Shown: piece by piece, positions 22,126 to 35,500 of the stretch
Position numbering within the stretch: position 1 is the stretch's first letter
How the letters are laid out: the number at the start of each line of letters is the position of its first letter
The notes under the pieces: model-generated
What the model saw: the letters and a program-made list of their open reading frames with translations, nothing else
The model's database searches: none
What the model was told of the DNA's origin: nothing
Source of the DNA: Costus lasius
Lineage: Eukaryota > Streptophyta > Magnoliopsida > Zingiberales > Costaceae
Reading direction: 5' to 3'
Length of the DNA: 64,000 nucleotides
NCBI GenBank assembly: GCA_027563935.2
Contig: CM050449.1
Location: 11,188,001-11,252,000 of the forward strand
Position numbers and translations under genes: made by a program

Positions 22126-23206
22126 TGTCAGACCCAAATTAACCTTAAGCAAAGTTAATTACTCAAATCAAGCCACGTCAGCCAAGTGCACCCGCGAATT
22201 CCAAATTTTCCAAATCGAAACGGGCCGTTGACTGATTTTGACCAGTCCCTCGAAACGAACGCCGGAGTTGTTAGTCTTCCTCGCGCGTCAAGCTCGTCGG
22301 ACGCGCTGTGCAAGCTCGTCGCCGCGAGCGTTGCCGGAGCCAGGAAATGGGCCTGTGGCAGGGGACGGGAACCTCACGCCCTCACCCCCCAGCCTCCCTC
22401 GTTGGCGCTGCCGCCGGACGCCGGAATCGACCGTTCGGAGGTGGAGAAGACGATCGGAGAACCACACGATCGACGCCGGAAAACTCAATGCTAACAGCAG
22501 GGAAGGTAGGGGAAATTTCACTGCTTATTTCTCCACAAAGCCAGCTACAAAAACCCCTCTTCCTTCTCCCTATACACCAATGTACACACTCCCTACTCGC
22601 CCTCGTCGTCTGACCTCGCCGTTGCCGGACCGCTCGCCGGGACACGCTCGAGGTCTCCGCCTGGAGGAAGGAGAATGCGGCGGACGGAGGTCCGCCGCTC
22701 GGGGAAGGGCACCGCCGCCTCTGCGGACTCCTCGTCGCCGCTGCGTCGGAGGAGGAAATGCCGCCGCGTCGCTCGTGGGAAGCCTCCCACGGCTTTCGTC
22801 CGGTCACCGGGGAAGCTCTGCTCGAAGCCCGCCTGGAGGAGATCGCCTCGCTCGCGCGTCTCGTCCCTCGCTTCTCATGTCCAGAGGAAGATCGCGTGTG
22901 TCGATTGCGTCGCTCGCGTATCTCCCCTTTTCCTCTGCGCTGCCGCTTCGGGACGCAGCCGTCGTCTCCCTCACGTCCAGTCCGCCGCCTGCACGCTGCA
23001 ACGGCCGCCTGTCAGCCGCTCTCCTCGGGATGCCTCGTCTGCACGCCTCCGCGCGTGCGTCCGGAGCCGGGTCGGGTCGCGCCTTCGCGCGTCTACCGCC
23101 CGACTCCGCCTCCCGTGGACCCGCTCAAGGGGAGAACGACCGGGCCTTGGCTTCCGCCCATGCCCAAATGCCTCACGGCCCAGCCCGTCTCCGCCTGCTC
23201 GTAACA
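22126..23206. mobile_element. Solo LTR with 5-bp target-site duplication
   Basis: A 1,081-bp segment begins TGTCAGACCC and ends CTCGTAACA (TG...CA) and is flanked on both sides by CTAGG (22121-22125 and 23207-23211). No internal retrotransposon region or second LTR is present, so it is best read as a solo LTR left by recombination between two LTRs. The inside is GC-rich and produces several overlapping long open frames on both strands, none of which resembles a protein. Length is close to that of the LTRs at 43.9 kb, but the sequence is not obviously the same family. Confidence 0.85.
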
Positions 23207-23211
23207 CTAGG

Positions 23212-23604
23212 TTTCTTAGAATTATAGTTCATGCATTTTTATTTGATCTTATGTTTGATTGGTTTGCTTCTTTGGATAATGAGATTGTATTGTTTTTCTA
23301 CTCTACATCATTGTTCATTTGCCTCTTTGAATATGTTTAATTTACGATAACAATACGATCATTTAAAGGAAAATTTAAAGAGCGAAAAGGCCTTAATTAT
23401 GTATACTAAACAGTAAATGATTGCAACGTTAGTAATTAATTTTCAAATGAATGAGGATAATATTATCTAATATTTTGTTGCTTGAATTAACATTGAGACG
23501 AAGAATCAAAAGTTAAATATGCACACACCATGGCAATCAGGTCAAACCTCAACGTCGGGAGATAAAGCGACGGGCTCTAATTGTTCACCCAATCGCCGAA
23601 ATCC
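23212..23604. other. Upstream region of the six-cysteine protein gene
   Basis: AT-rich DNA between the solo LTR and the next start codon; presumed promoter and leader. No clear TATA box or repeat. Confidence 0.4.
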
Positions 23605-23917
23605 ATGGCGACACATCCAACTCGCACTCGCCCTTCTCTTCCTCTGCACGCCGACCTCGTTGCTTGCTTCTTTGCGGGGTTTCTGCTGCTATGCTTCCTC
23701 GCTCCGATCGCTCACGCCAAATCTTCTCCTCGCCCAATTACAGTAAGCTGCATCTCTCCCTCCCTCTCTCTCTCTCACACACACGCGCACGACTCCTGTG
23801 GCTGTCATGTCTGGTTCTATGGCTCTGATGCAGGTTTCGTTGTTTGCAATTCCAGGACAACGAGATCAGAGACAAGAAGCAAGATTGTTATGCCGATATA
23901 GAGAGGTTCGCTTCTAA

Positions 23918-23965
<48 letters not shown>

Positions 23966-26900
23966 CTGTTTATCTTATGAGAAAAGATTTGAGTCGACCT
24001 ATTCTTTGTGGGAGAAGTGGGTTATGGGGTGGGAAGTGTAGGTCTTCGATGATCGAGAAGGAGAACTGTGCGCTGCGATGCCTTTCTCCCGTTTGCTATC
24101 AACTGGTTTACGAGAGCGATCCGGTAAGAGTAACCGGAAAAGGAAGCAAAGAATCTTACTTTTTTTTTCTATTAATTGAATGCTGCGGATTTGATGTGGT
24201 TTCTGCTTTTCTCGGCCAGCTCGAAGAAGGCGAGAATGACTTTGTTCGAGGGCAGGAGTTCAAGTTCTGCATGCGCAAGTATGACCAATAATACTCACTT
24301 TTGCTTGTTAGCATTTGTTTTGGATACCAGTATCTTATGAAGGAGATAGAGGCTAAATTATGCTATAATTTCGTTTATCTGAAATGACTGTAAAGGCCAA
24401 GAGAAGATGACGCTAGATTGTCAGGGAAATAAATATTTGGGATTTAAGGTTGTGTTTGATGCATAATGAAGTAATGTTGCGTGGCAATTCATATTACTAT
24501 GCAGATAAATTACCAGTTACGAAGTTATCAGTAATCTTACTTTGTTCTGTTTGATATCTCTTGTAATATTATTGCAAACTTATTGGAAATCTTGCATAGA
24601 CATATTTGCACAACGAATAACTTATTACAAAATTTATCTTGTATAATCCATGTTAAAATAGAGAAGAAAAAAATGAAGAAAGTAGAGTATAAGAAAATTA
24701 GTATCACGATATCTTGAGGTATTTCAGTCTTCAAAAGTATTGCAAGATTATCATGAAGATGGTAATCTAGACTACCACCTTTCTTAAAGGTAATATAGAT
24801 TTCCACCCATCAGCAATATGGATTCCTTATGTACCTTAAAAATTAAGTAAATAGGTAATCAAATGGTAATGTCGGTTTCTAATTACAAAACTAAAGTGAA
24901 TCCTACAATATTACCTCATACTAAAGGCCAGCTAGAGGTTATACTGAAAGAACATATTGTTCTCTAAATGCTCTTGAGCATTAGGAGATGGGCAATATTA
25001 CCATATTGTATGCTTAGCTTATAGTGGAAGAATTACTAGGCTTACAGGATCACAAACTATAATTTACAGCCACATGAAACCCTGATTAGGTATTTGCTCT
25101 TTTACATATCTGAGTGATGCTAAAAGAAAATCTCTGTGTTCTGTTTTTTAAAGATTAAACAATAGTATTCCTTGGGCGTATCCTGTCACAATCGTTCAGG
25201 ACGTAGCCTGACCATCTTGTATGGTCTAACAAAATTATAGATATAGAAACTGAATGCTTTCTTCTTGAAATGACTTTCGTTTTTATAACTTTCTGCCGTT
25301 TGATTGTCTTCCAATTAACATAACCTTAAAGTCATTATAACAACATAATAAAGTTTTACTTATAAGATACAAATGATATGCTATTTTTTGTCTATATTTA
25401 TCTCTTTTTTTTTGAAAAAAAGTGCAATGTTGCCATTTTTAATCTTGTTCCTGAAGTAAGACTTGTCTAGCTTTCTAGAGAATTTAAAATGCAATTGTTT
25501 AAGATAGTTCTTGTGTCCTTAAGTAAAGTGAGTATTAGGGACCGCATCACTTATGGAATTATGCAGGTCACATTCTGATCATGGAATCCTACGTTTCATG
25601 CTTAATTAACATCAAGACAAGTACTATTAGGTCAAAGTTTAATGTAGAATAGCCACGTGGAATTTTTGCTTGATGCAAAAAGATGTAGTACAATTTTTTG
25701 TGGTAACACAACACAAACTTGAAAAAATGATTGCGTTGAATACTACTTTGAGCAAATAATGTAATAAATGCAAATCAAAAGCATAACTAAAATAGTCACA
25801 TGTAAGTGCTCATCGAGGGTGGAAGGATTCAACAAATTATGATTTGGGTGATCAGTAGCACCTATTTTAGGATTTTAGTGCTGAACATAATCGAGTGGAA
25901 ACAAGACCTTTATAAGCTTTTAATTGCAATTATAAACTGGCTTACACTAATAGAAGCATTTATATATCTTTGGCAATGAGAAATCCAATGGAGAAATGAT
26001 TGTGATCAATGTTTTAAAAACCGCTCCGAACCAAGAGTCACAAAATCGGTCCGACAGACCGGTACGTACCAGGCGGTATGGCGGTGCTCTTCTCCCCTCC
26101 CGTAGTCCCGCTTCCTCTTCTCCCTCTGCCGCCAGCGGTTCGAAGCTTCCTCAGCCGGCAGAAAGCTTCGTCAACCTGCGGAAGCTTCGAAGCTTTCTCA
26201 ACCGGCGGAAGCTTTGTTTGAAGCATTTGCCGCCAGAGGAAAAAGCTTCGTTCCGGCGGCAGAAGCTTCGACTTCGAATGGCGGAAGTGGTGAAAGCTTC
26301 GACTTCAAACGGTGGAAGTGGCAGAAGCGGTAGAAGCCGGTGGCCGACGGTATCTACCCTTTCCAATACCGGTTGGTCACCAAACTGGTACAAACCGGCA
26401 AAACCGGTTGGTTCCGGACTGATTTTGTGATCTTTGCTCTGTATAGGCTATTGGTCTTTGGACCGAACCAAGGGGCGGAGCAGTGGAACTCCACTGAGTA
26501 GGAGAAGGAGAAGAAGGAGAAGGGGAAGGAGGAGGAGGAGAGGGGAGGAAGGAGAGAAAATGTAGTAACCCTTCTTCTTCATCCTCCTCTTCTTCTTTCT
26601 TCTTCTGTTCGGTTCCACTGGTTTTTGTCTTGTGTACTAGTCTGAGTATGGACCGACACACTGGTCTCAATCGGCTTTTCAAACTTTGATTGTGTTGGAA
26701 CAAGCACCCGAAGCTATAGATTGGCCAATGTGGATGCCTACAAAGAAAATAGGGCAAAACAATTCATAAGAGTCAAATGCTTCATCATTATTTATCAATC
26801 CCCATTTATTCTCCTTTACAAGCAAGATTCAGTTACAATATGTAGGATATAAGGCTGGTGGAGGGATTTTATTTGTCCTTTAATTGAAGACATCATCAAG

Positions 26901-28321
26901 TCCCAACCAATTGTTATGGGAATTGAGGTGGATCTCTTTGGTTTGAGCATTGTCGAGATGGGAAATTGATATTCTCTTTAATCCTTTTAGGAAGTGCTGA
27001 TTTCTTCTTAGGCAAAGACACTATCTAGGACTTACTAATATGGATTTAGGTTTCGGTCCGGTACCAGCCGGTTTGTACCGGTCCGGCGAGGGACTGACAC
27101 CAGAAATCTTTGGAGCAGGCGGGCGGCAATTGCAGGTGGTGAGGCAACAGCGGAGGTGACAACGGACAGCTGTGAAGACGGCGGAAGCTCCGGTGGCAGC
27201 GGAAGCTTCGAACGAAGTTTTCACCACCTTCTGCCGCCTTCTACCGCCGCTAGGGCACCGCCAGTTTTCACCGGTTTTCATCCGGTACCGGCAGTATGTA
27301 CCGGTCCGGCCGGCCACCGGACCGAGCCGCCGGACCGAGAATGGAAACCATGCTTACTATACAAGGTTTTCTTATCCATTGAGTACTTTCATAGCAGGGA
27401 TCTGCACAGATTTTAGAGTAGCAACACAATCTTATGCATGTTTGGTAGTATATATTATCAATGGACTACATAGATTGGTGGTATATAACTATATATATTG
27501 GTAGCACATGATTTTACCATTTGATAGTATATAACTACTATATAGTAGTATATGACTATATAAAATGGCAGTACATGGCTAAATTTGTATGAAGTAATGT
27601 GTCATTCTAAGATCTAGCTAGATCTTTGCTTTAAGATGTGTGCACAGTAAACATAGAACCCTTCATAAGTAATAGAAAAATATACCTGCATTGGATTTAT
27701 TTTTCCATGAAAAGATGGAACATCATGGCATGGTTTATGCTGGCAAAAGGTGAGGCTCTAACATTAATTGAAGGCCAAGGTAACACTACAAAACACTCTA
27801 ATCCACACTGTGGATGATAAACTTTGCAACCATAAAGGTTAGAAAATTAAGATGATCTAATACGCTGACTGATCTAGTAAACATCAAACTTGGTGAACAA
27901 AAACTAATTATCAAAGAAATTGTGCTATATAACAAATTCATAAGTCCTGTAGGGTACCCAAACTATCTACATTTTTTTTCTCATTTGGTTGTTGAAGCTG
28001 AAGGCATGGTTATTTCTAGCTAGGTGGTTATATTCAGATGAATGAAATTAGTTATCACACTCTAAGATAAATGGCTATTGGTCTTGCATATACATCATAT
28101 TTTTCTTCCTATAATAAAACAATTTTGCATTGACGCCTAGAACCTTAAATCTTTTATTTTGTTTCTTCTGTCTTATATAGATGGTTGGAAATTCTGCGGA
28201 ATCAACTGTACATATTAACAAATAATATGGTTGATAAATTGTTCATCTTGCTTCTTGTTGTTGCAGAGTTTCACTAGGAGAGAGCTTGGACGGTGTAAAG
28301 GGATCCTTTGATTATTTGTAG
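23605..28321 (+). CDS. Small secreted six-cysteine protein of unknown function
   Basis: Five exons, 23605-23742, 23856-23905, 24018-24123, 24220-24278 and 28267-28321, splice in frame with GT-AG introns to 135 residues. A hydrophobic stretch at about residues 17-36 ending AHA looks like a signal peptide or anchor, so the protein probably enters the secretory path. The mature part holds six cysteines (57, 70, 80, 84, 89, 115) in NCALRCLSPVCYQ and neighbours, then FVRGQEFKFC and GESLDGVKGSFDY. The wording resembles a conserved plant family without an assigned function, from memory only. The last intron is nearly 4 kb and full of repeats, while the other introns are under 125 bp. Intron 2 has a long CT microsatellite. 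Confidence 0.82.
23921..23960 (+). repeat. (CT)n microsatellite
   Basis: About twenty uninterrupted CT units just after the exon 2 donor of the six-cysteine gene, in the intron polypyrimidine region. Confidence 0.95.
26010..26690. repeat. Intronic repeat with ACCGGTACC-type ends
   Basis: Starts near GTTTTAAAAACCG and includes GACCGGTACGTACC and later ACCGGTTGGT blocks. The middle repeats GGAAGCTTCG-like phrases about ten times and resembles part of 27040-27350. It lies in the last intron of the six-cysteine gene. Open frames here are low-complexity translations and not genes. Confidence 0.6.
27040..27350. repeat. Second intronic repeat of the same type
   Basis: Bounded by GGTCCGGTACC-like sequence on the left and GTACCGGTCCGG on the right, with GCGGAAGC and GAAGCTTCG phrases inside. 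The ends are roughly inverted relative to each other, as in a foldback or TIR element. Related pieces occur near 36010, 37607 and 42905. Confidence 0.55.
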
Positions 28322-31300
28322 GGCTTTATTCGGTGGCTTCCCTTTCTATTCATTCGTCTGTTGTGATTCCAGGTCGATGCACTTCATCAATGATTTAGTT
28401 TTACTGTAGTTCTCTTAGCTGTTAGTCCAGGATACTCAGATTTTTTTTGTTGTTCGCTTGTTTGCTTCATTTGAGTTTTCTTGAATCTTGAGTAAGTATA
28501 GTTCATCTTTGTTGTCAAGTTCAAAATGGTTTAAGATGTCTCGCCGATTTGTATGGTGAATTGACTATGTTGTGTAGCTTTGGTTGTGCCGTCAACAGTG
28601 TGTTAGGTATTTCATGCCTATAAAAATAATAAAACGAAAACTAGCCACTCCATGTGGTCTGGTGATAGTGGAATTGTATTGGATGAATTATGAGAATATT
28701 GACAGTGGATACTCTACAAAAAGAAACTAAAGAGATTTATTCTGCGATGAAAATATTTAAGCTATGTAACTTGAATTCTGAATTCAAAATGCCTACTAAA
28801 TTAGTTGCAAAGATACCAATGCAAGTCAAATTGCTTTTCTGGCTACATCGGTTGCCTAGTGGACTGATCTATAAATTCAATGTCAATAAAAAATTAGACA
28901 AGTCAGAACTTCTTGTATTATATGGTTCAAACTGTTGACCAGGAGTAAAAACTAAAGAGTCACATTCAACACGGATCTTCCGGATGCAGAGCTCACTGGG
29001 ACTTTATTACGTCTTTGATTCAAGATAACAGAGGAACTCGGTGTTTGCCACAGCGATAGAAAAACCTTTGAAGTTCTTGCCACCAGGTAAAGTGGATAGC
29101 AAGCTTGCCTTGACATCTGCGAGAGAAAAAAAAATATATTTTTTGCTATTTCTTGAGCAGCAAAAAGGAGAAAGAAAAGAAAATTTTATTTTATTTTTCT
29201 TCAAATCGAAGAAAAAATATAAAGTGCTTGCTCGCCCCTCTCTCTCTCAACTCTCACACGTGTGACTATTGTTGTCGGCGCCGCCCTCCTTCCCCCACCC
29301 TCCCCTTTGCGTTGGTGATCTCATTTGCCTCTCACCAAGCACGAATGCCTCTTGTCTGCTGCTGTAAAGTAGGGACGCCTCTTATTGAGTTCATCGAGCG
29401 CAGATGTCTCTCGTTTGCTATTGAGCTTGCCCGCCTACTTCTACCGAGCTCGTCGAGCGCAGACGCCTCTAGCATGTTGCCGAGCACGGACGCCTCTTGT
29501 CGAGCTTGCCCGCTTGTTGCCAATCATGCCCGCCTCCTGGCTCCCAAGCTCACGCTCGCTGCCACCGTTGCCTCCCTTCGAGCTCGTGCTCACTGTCGCC
29601 ATTGCCACCCTGCCAAGATCGGGCTAGCTATTTCTGTTGTCTTTTTTTTTTTCTCTCTCCTTTTTCTCTCAAGAAAACAGGTGATTCTCAGGTGCTATTC
29701 TTTTCTTTCCTTTGTCATGTGTTGCGTAAAAAGAAATTAGCATGTTGATATGAGATGCGGGAGTTTATTCAAGAACTTGTAAAACTTGTAAACTATATAT
29801 CTGAATTTTTCTTGGATTCCTAAGGTGTGAATTAATTACATTATCTACATAGTCTTTCAACTATATTAATTTGAAATGTCTTGATTGGTTGTCAAAATAC
29901 AGCGTTAATTGCACTAGCAAATATGAATATCAGTTTCTACTTCTGAAATATACAAATTATTTCGTCAGGTTACTTGTACTCAATTTATTATTCTTTGAAT
30001 AAGTTGTCATACAAATGCAATTTGCATGACTAATCTACTCAAATTGATTTTTATGCCTAGATGAATCCTACGTTTTTCCTCTGCTATCTTTTTGCTGTTC
30101 CATGGTGCATGAATATGAAAAAAGCAATAAATGAGGACGACTGGATTCATTTTCTCTTCAACTGTTGCTTCATCCTACATCCTATATGGTTCCAGGTTGG
30201 ACGAAAGTGGCAACGTAGGATCTTTGTAACTTGACGTCTCATACTATACAGATTATTCAATAAAATAGAATCTAATAAATCTTTTTAAATGAAATAAAGT
30301 TAAATTTAATACACACAGTAAAACAATATCTTATGTCTTATAATTAATTTAGCTACAAACATAAAAATAACTTGTAACACAATTTTCTGCAAAATGCGAT
30401 TATGATTTGATCATGTACACTTACAATTATAAATTTATAGCTTAACTCATGCATTATAGAACTATAAAGTGACCCTATGAGTTTTGTACATTCATAATTT
30501 CTATTATTTTATAAATTTGCATTTAGTTTTAATTTTTTTTAATTTATCCCTTCTGAATTTGTTAGTTAATACACTGTGCCATAGGTTTTTTTTATTTTAT
30601 CTATTAGTCCTCTACTAATAAATATATATATAATTTAGCATACACATTTTCTAATCTTTAAATTTCCTAAATCTACAATTTTGTTCGTATGGTTTAATCA
30701 ATTATAATTTTGCTCGAGTTACTTTAAACTTATATAATTCTAAGTATTTTTTTTCCTTAGTTGGTCGATATTTCATTTCCCCACTCGATTGCTTCATTTG
30801 ATTCTTGTGCGGAAAATAGGCATTCATTGCTGCAATAACAAATTGAGCCCGTGAGTGGTTTTAGAATTATTTTACAGATGCAATTTCAACTTGCTCGAAT
30901 TCATTTTTCGTTCACGTACGAACTATTTCTTTTTTTTTTTTAAAAAAAAAGAAAAAATTAACACAAAGGAGAAATAAAATAGCAGTCGAGCTTTCTTATT
31001 TTCAGTTGTTGAATGCTGTTGCAGGGTTGCCTCGAAAGCAGGAACCGAATGATGGTGCTTGATGTTCTTCGCCCTTCCGCCGCCTTGGAGGCGGCTTATA
31101 GCTCAATCTTGGACCTAATCAGCCTTACCGAGGGCGGCATGCAGAAGCGCCTCCTCCGCCCTTCAGCTTCTGTTCTTTCGAAGGGTGCGGTTGATCGTAC
31201 AGGTCAAATTTAGGGTTTTATTTTCTCTTTTTTTTTGTGTTTATTTATTCTATTATAGGGATTTTGAGGATGACTACTTTTGTTACCAAATAAAGCTGGT

Positions 31301-32598
31301 GTTTGAGTTTGGACTTTTCTTCTTCAATATGGTCGTGAAAAGCATCATTTTGATATAGAATGTCCATCCATTGACAGGTGTGTTTATTTCTGTGCTAGAA
31401 GTTACACCAAGAGGAATTCTCCCGGTCCCCTTGAAGGTGATATCTATTGATAATGTCATAAATTCTGGACATCTACTCGGGCTTTGCTTAGCTATTGACT
31501 TTCTACCATAGGAATTCTCTTTTCAGGGATGAAATTGGACCTTCTTAGCTATGGTATGCCAACTGTAAGGTTCAGAAAGAAAAAGAGGAAAGAAACAAAA
31601 GAAGAAGATATTGAGATTTTTTTAGTAGCTTTTTCATTATACGACGCCGTGACTTTTCAGCTAATCCTCTGTTGCCCACCATCAATACAAATACAAACAG
31701 AAGGAGCGGAACTCCAGTGGTGTCACAAAACCATGGCTATGGTAAATTTCATTATGGGTAATTGTAATTTGAAAGTAATTTTAGTGGAAGGAGTATTTGA
31801 TGGTAATGACTACTCTAAACATTATAAATATCAGAATCAAGTTCTGTTCTCGACTTCCATTTTGTACATAAAAAATTGATCTTTGTGACAATGTCATCCA
31901 CGAGCATAAGATTGGGTGCACCGAAAACTTAAGTGTCTTTTTTCTCTTGTCTTTCCTGACCACAGAAAGGAAAAACTAAGATTTTGGAGTTTGACTTAAT
32001 CTGGGAAATTCATTACCCAAATCATGTTTAGCACGTTGACAACTGAGTCTAGCGTCTAACTAGGTTGCAATTACTAATATTCATAAATGGCAGATAATGA
32101 TAGGACATGATTGCGACATTAATTGAAGTCTGTAGAGTCATGACCTTAAAGTAATAATTAGGGATTTACTTGACATTTTTTTTTTCCAAAGTTCATGAAC
32201 CAGTGGTGTAATTATATTTATTCCTTGGAGCAGTAATTAGATGGAAAAGAAATTCTAACTGGGTTCTGAAAAGAAACCTTTATGTAGGATAAAAATAAAA
32301 AAAAAATCTTTTGGTGATACAGTAAAGCATGGTAACCTCCCCCATGATCTCCATCTACATGCAACCAGCCATCAAGTATCGTTTCATTGTCTTACACAAC
32401 CAGAAATAAGTCCTCCATTGTCCAATACATCCACTCTCTCTCTCTCTGCTATAAATAATACTTGACAGCCCTATCTCTTGCATACCATTAATCTTTGGAT
32501 CAACATGTGTTGTGAAAAAATCCCAATAAGCGGATGAGTCCATATGCTGTAGATTTTATTTACCGTTAGGAGTATTTGAACTGGCTTTAGTTAGTAGC
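28322..32598. other. Intergenic region before the response regulator
   Basis: Mostly AT-rich. It holds an exon-like fragment on the minus strand (29007-29116), a GC-richer segment at about 29240-29640 with several short overlapping frames and no protein similarity, and a GC-richer block at 31020-31205 that could be a non-coding first exon of the downstream gene. No complete gene was found. Confidence 0.4.
29007..29116 (-). pseudogene. Terminal-exon-like fragment, unidentified
   Basis: On the minus strand a strong acceptor (T-rich tract, CTCTCGCAG) is followed by an open frame ending in TAA, with the peptide VKASLLSTLPGGKNFKGFSI and then AVANTEFLCYLESKT. It reads like a last exon, but no upstream exons were found on this strand. 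The family is not recognised. It may be a retained fragment of a lost gene. Confidence 0.35.
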
Positions 32599-35500
32599 AT
32601 GATGCCTGTTGTTCGAAGGTGCTTGCAAAATCCTTGCCATGCAACTCTGAATATCACAGAAGGATTGGAGCTTCCAGAAAATTTTCCGGTGGGGCTCAAG
32701 GTTCTTGTGGTGGATGATGACTATACTTCCTTGTCGCTAGCAAAAAAGTTGCTTCTGCGATGTGAATATGATGGTGAGTTAAGCTGCCCATTTTCCTGCA
32801 TGTGCATGACAATGATATTTAATTGCTTACCTAAATTTTTTATGTTTATTGCTCGATTTGAGACATCAAGGTTTGCATGTAATTTATGCCACTATACTGC
32901 CATATAATTTTCTTCATTGAATCTCACGGGATAATTGTTGGATTTTTTTTTAAGAATATCATTTTCATCGTAGAGTTTTGTCGGTAGCTGTTGGATGCTT
33001 TAAGGCACCATTTTTGTCAAATAATATTGTCTGATAGCTGTCGGAATTTTTTTTTCTCTTGAGGTGTCATGGGGCAGTAAATGGATACAATTCTTAAACT
33101 ATGCCATATTACATAAAGTCTTCTCACAAATTCTTCAATATATTTGCATTTGTTTGTCATAAACATATAGTCTATTGTCTTGCATTTAGATGTTTATTTT
33201 CTTACAACCTCTTGCTAGAAGGGCCTATTGTTTAGGTTGAAAGATTGAAATCTGAAGTTTTAGTTAAATTAACTTGTTGTGTAATGATTTTTGCTCATTT
33301 GTCAAAAATGGAAGATTAGGTTCCACTTTGACCACATATGATATTCTTTATTTCTTGTACACAGATCTAGGTAATTATTGAAGTCATTAATCAGAAATTT
33401 GTAGGCTAAGTACTATTTGCTGTACTTATGTATTTAACCCCTTTATTTAAGTTCAGATGCTTTTCTATATGCTCTTTCTTATATCTCTAGTTCTTGGAAT
33501 TCTTTTGTCTGATTAACTCTGAAAGAAATTCATCAATATTCTTATTGCTAGCTAGTCTGTAGAACCTTTTCAAATATGGAAAAAGGGGGCTAGTGGTAAC
33601 TACATGACAGCATAATAAGAGCACACTAATGTGTCATAATCTATCCTTGTTTGCGAATAAGAAACATAATATTTAGACAACATTCTTGAAGCCTTTTTTG
33701 GGGTATCTTCCTCCTTTTTTGATTGAAAATTTTATCATTATAGTGAAATCTTGTTGATGTTATGAAAGCATATAATTGTTGTCTTTGGTAAATAAAAGTA
33801 TAAAACTGTTCCTGAGGGTCTATGAGGTTTAATAATTTATATTGTTACACATAAATTATATCTGGGTGTGATAAGGATTTAGAAGAAAATTACCTCATCA
33901 TCTTTATTTTGTAATGTAGTTTGATATGTCCTTAGGCTGATGGATTTCTTATGTTGGTCTCATATGAATTCTTATATGGAATATAAAGACATATTTGTAT
34001 AAGTTAACATGTATATCTATTGGATTCGTTTTAGTTAATTCTATATACTCTTCTTGACCTTCTTCTCATTGCATTGGTAATTATCAGGAAGTCAGATTTG
34101 AACTAAATAGATTGGGTGTTTCACGAGTTGTCTCCAAGTTACCAAGTTTTGTCAAGAACATGATGAGAGCAAAAGAGAATCCACAGAAGATTTGGTGCCT
34201 CCATATTCTCTGTCATATATGTGCCAATAAGTTATTCAAATCATTGCTGTAAAGATATAAAGAACTGGAGAAAGTTTGTCCTGTATAATTCCTGATTTGA
34301 GAATTCAATCAATGAGAACATTAAGAAACTATGTTAAAAATTTCAAATAAATAGGAAACATAGGGAAAAATAATTGATTTAACTAAGGTTACTATTAAAA
34401 CTTGAGCTAGTGGTAACCATGTGTTGGTAGTTATGACTTACGAGTATAGCTTGGTTGGTGGTTCTTAAGTTTTATTTACCAAGTGTTGGGAAGTGGATAG
34501 TTATACGGTCTTATATTTGTGGTCATTATTGTTTCATATTAATGTATAAAGCCTATGTACATATATATAAATTTATTGTTAGGAAGACATCTAATTTTGA
34601 ATGAAATATTAAGTTTCCTCTCTCTTATCTTTTGTTATGTGCCAATTTGGTACCGTATCAAGGTTGACCTTTCCCTTCCCGATCTCATTCTTTACCTCTT
34701 CTTTTTCTCACACTTCATTGTTTCCACAATTATAAGTAAAAGGAGCACAACATATGTGATAATGTTCTTATTGCCAAAGACCCTGAATGTTTTCTTAGAA
34801 ACTCTTTCAAGAAACTTATGCTCCTGATCCATTTCACATAGTGAGGAAACTAAGTTGCAATACTTATATCCTTAGTTTACTAACATATATAAATATTGCT
34901 CCAGTTTAATGTTGAGGGCTCACTACGTAATTAGGGGACATTCGTGCCTCCTTCCTTGCTGCCAGGAAATATTGCTCTAGTTTAATGTTGAGGGCTCACT
35001 ACTTAATTAGGGGACATTCGAGTCTCCTTCCTTGCTTCCAGGACCTGCTGTCTTCTTGATGATGCCATTATCATCATTAATTGAAGAAATATTAGATAGA
35101 CAAACATTTCTCTTTCCACACGGTATCTCACTGTGCTCTCTTTTTATGGGGTGTTTGATCAAACTTAGATGTGCATAAATTCCTATTATATTTTCATAAT
35201 TTAGCACTTGATAAATATTTTGAAAGTTTAGGAACAATGACAATCAACAACTACATCTTATTCTATGCTAGGACCTCTGAAGTTCAATGATATCTTTATA
35301 CTTACGGCTGCCGTTGATGTTTAAATCTAACATCAGTTTAACTCTTGCAGTAGAGTTCTTTTTTGTGGGGACGAAAAATGTAAAAAAGGTTATCTCTAGT
35401 CATATTTTAGTGGTAGTTATTTAGTCTTGTATTGGTGATAGTTTTCAAGTTTTGTTTAACATCTCATGGGCACTGAATACTAGTTATTATTTTGTGCTTG

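Noticed and set aside
22238..23227. Long open frame of about 330 codons, GC-rich
   Set aside because: Falls within the solo LTR, is rich in R, S, P and A in several overlapping frames on both strands, and has no recognisable domain.
29153..29740. 195-codon plus-strand frame
   Set aside because: Serine/alanine/leucine-rich low-complexity translation of a GC-richer segment resembling repeats near 53.2 kb; no domain.
31529..31879. 116-codon plus-strand frame before the response regulator
   Set aside because: No recognisable motif, AT-rich codons and no splice link to the receiver exon.
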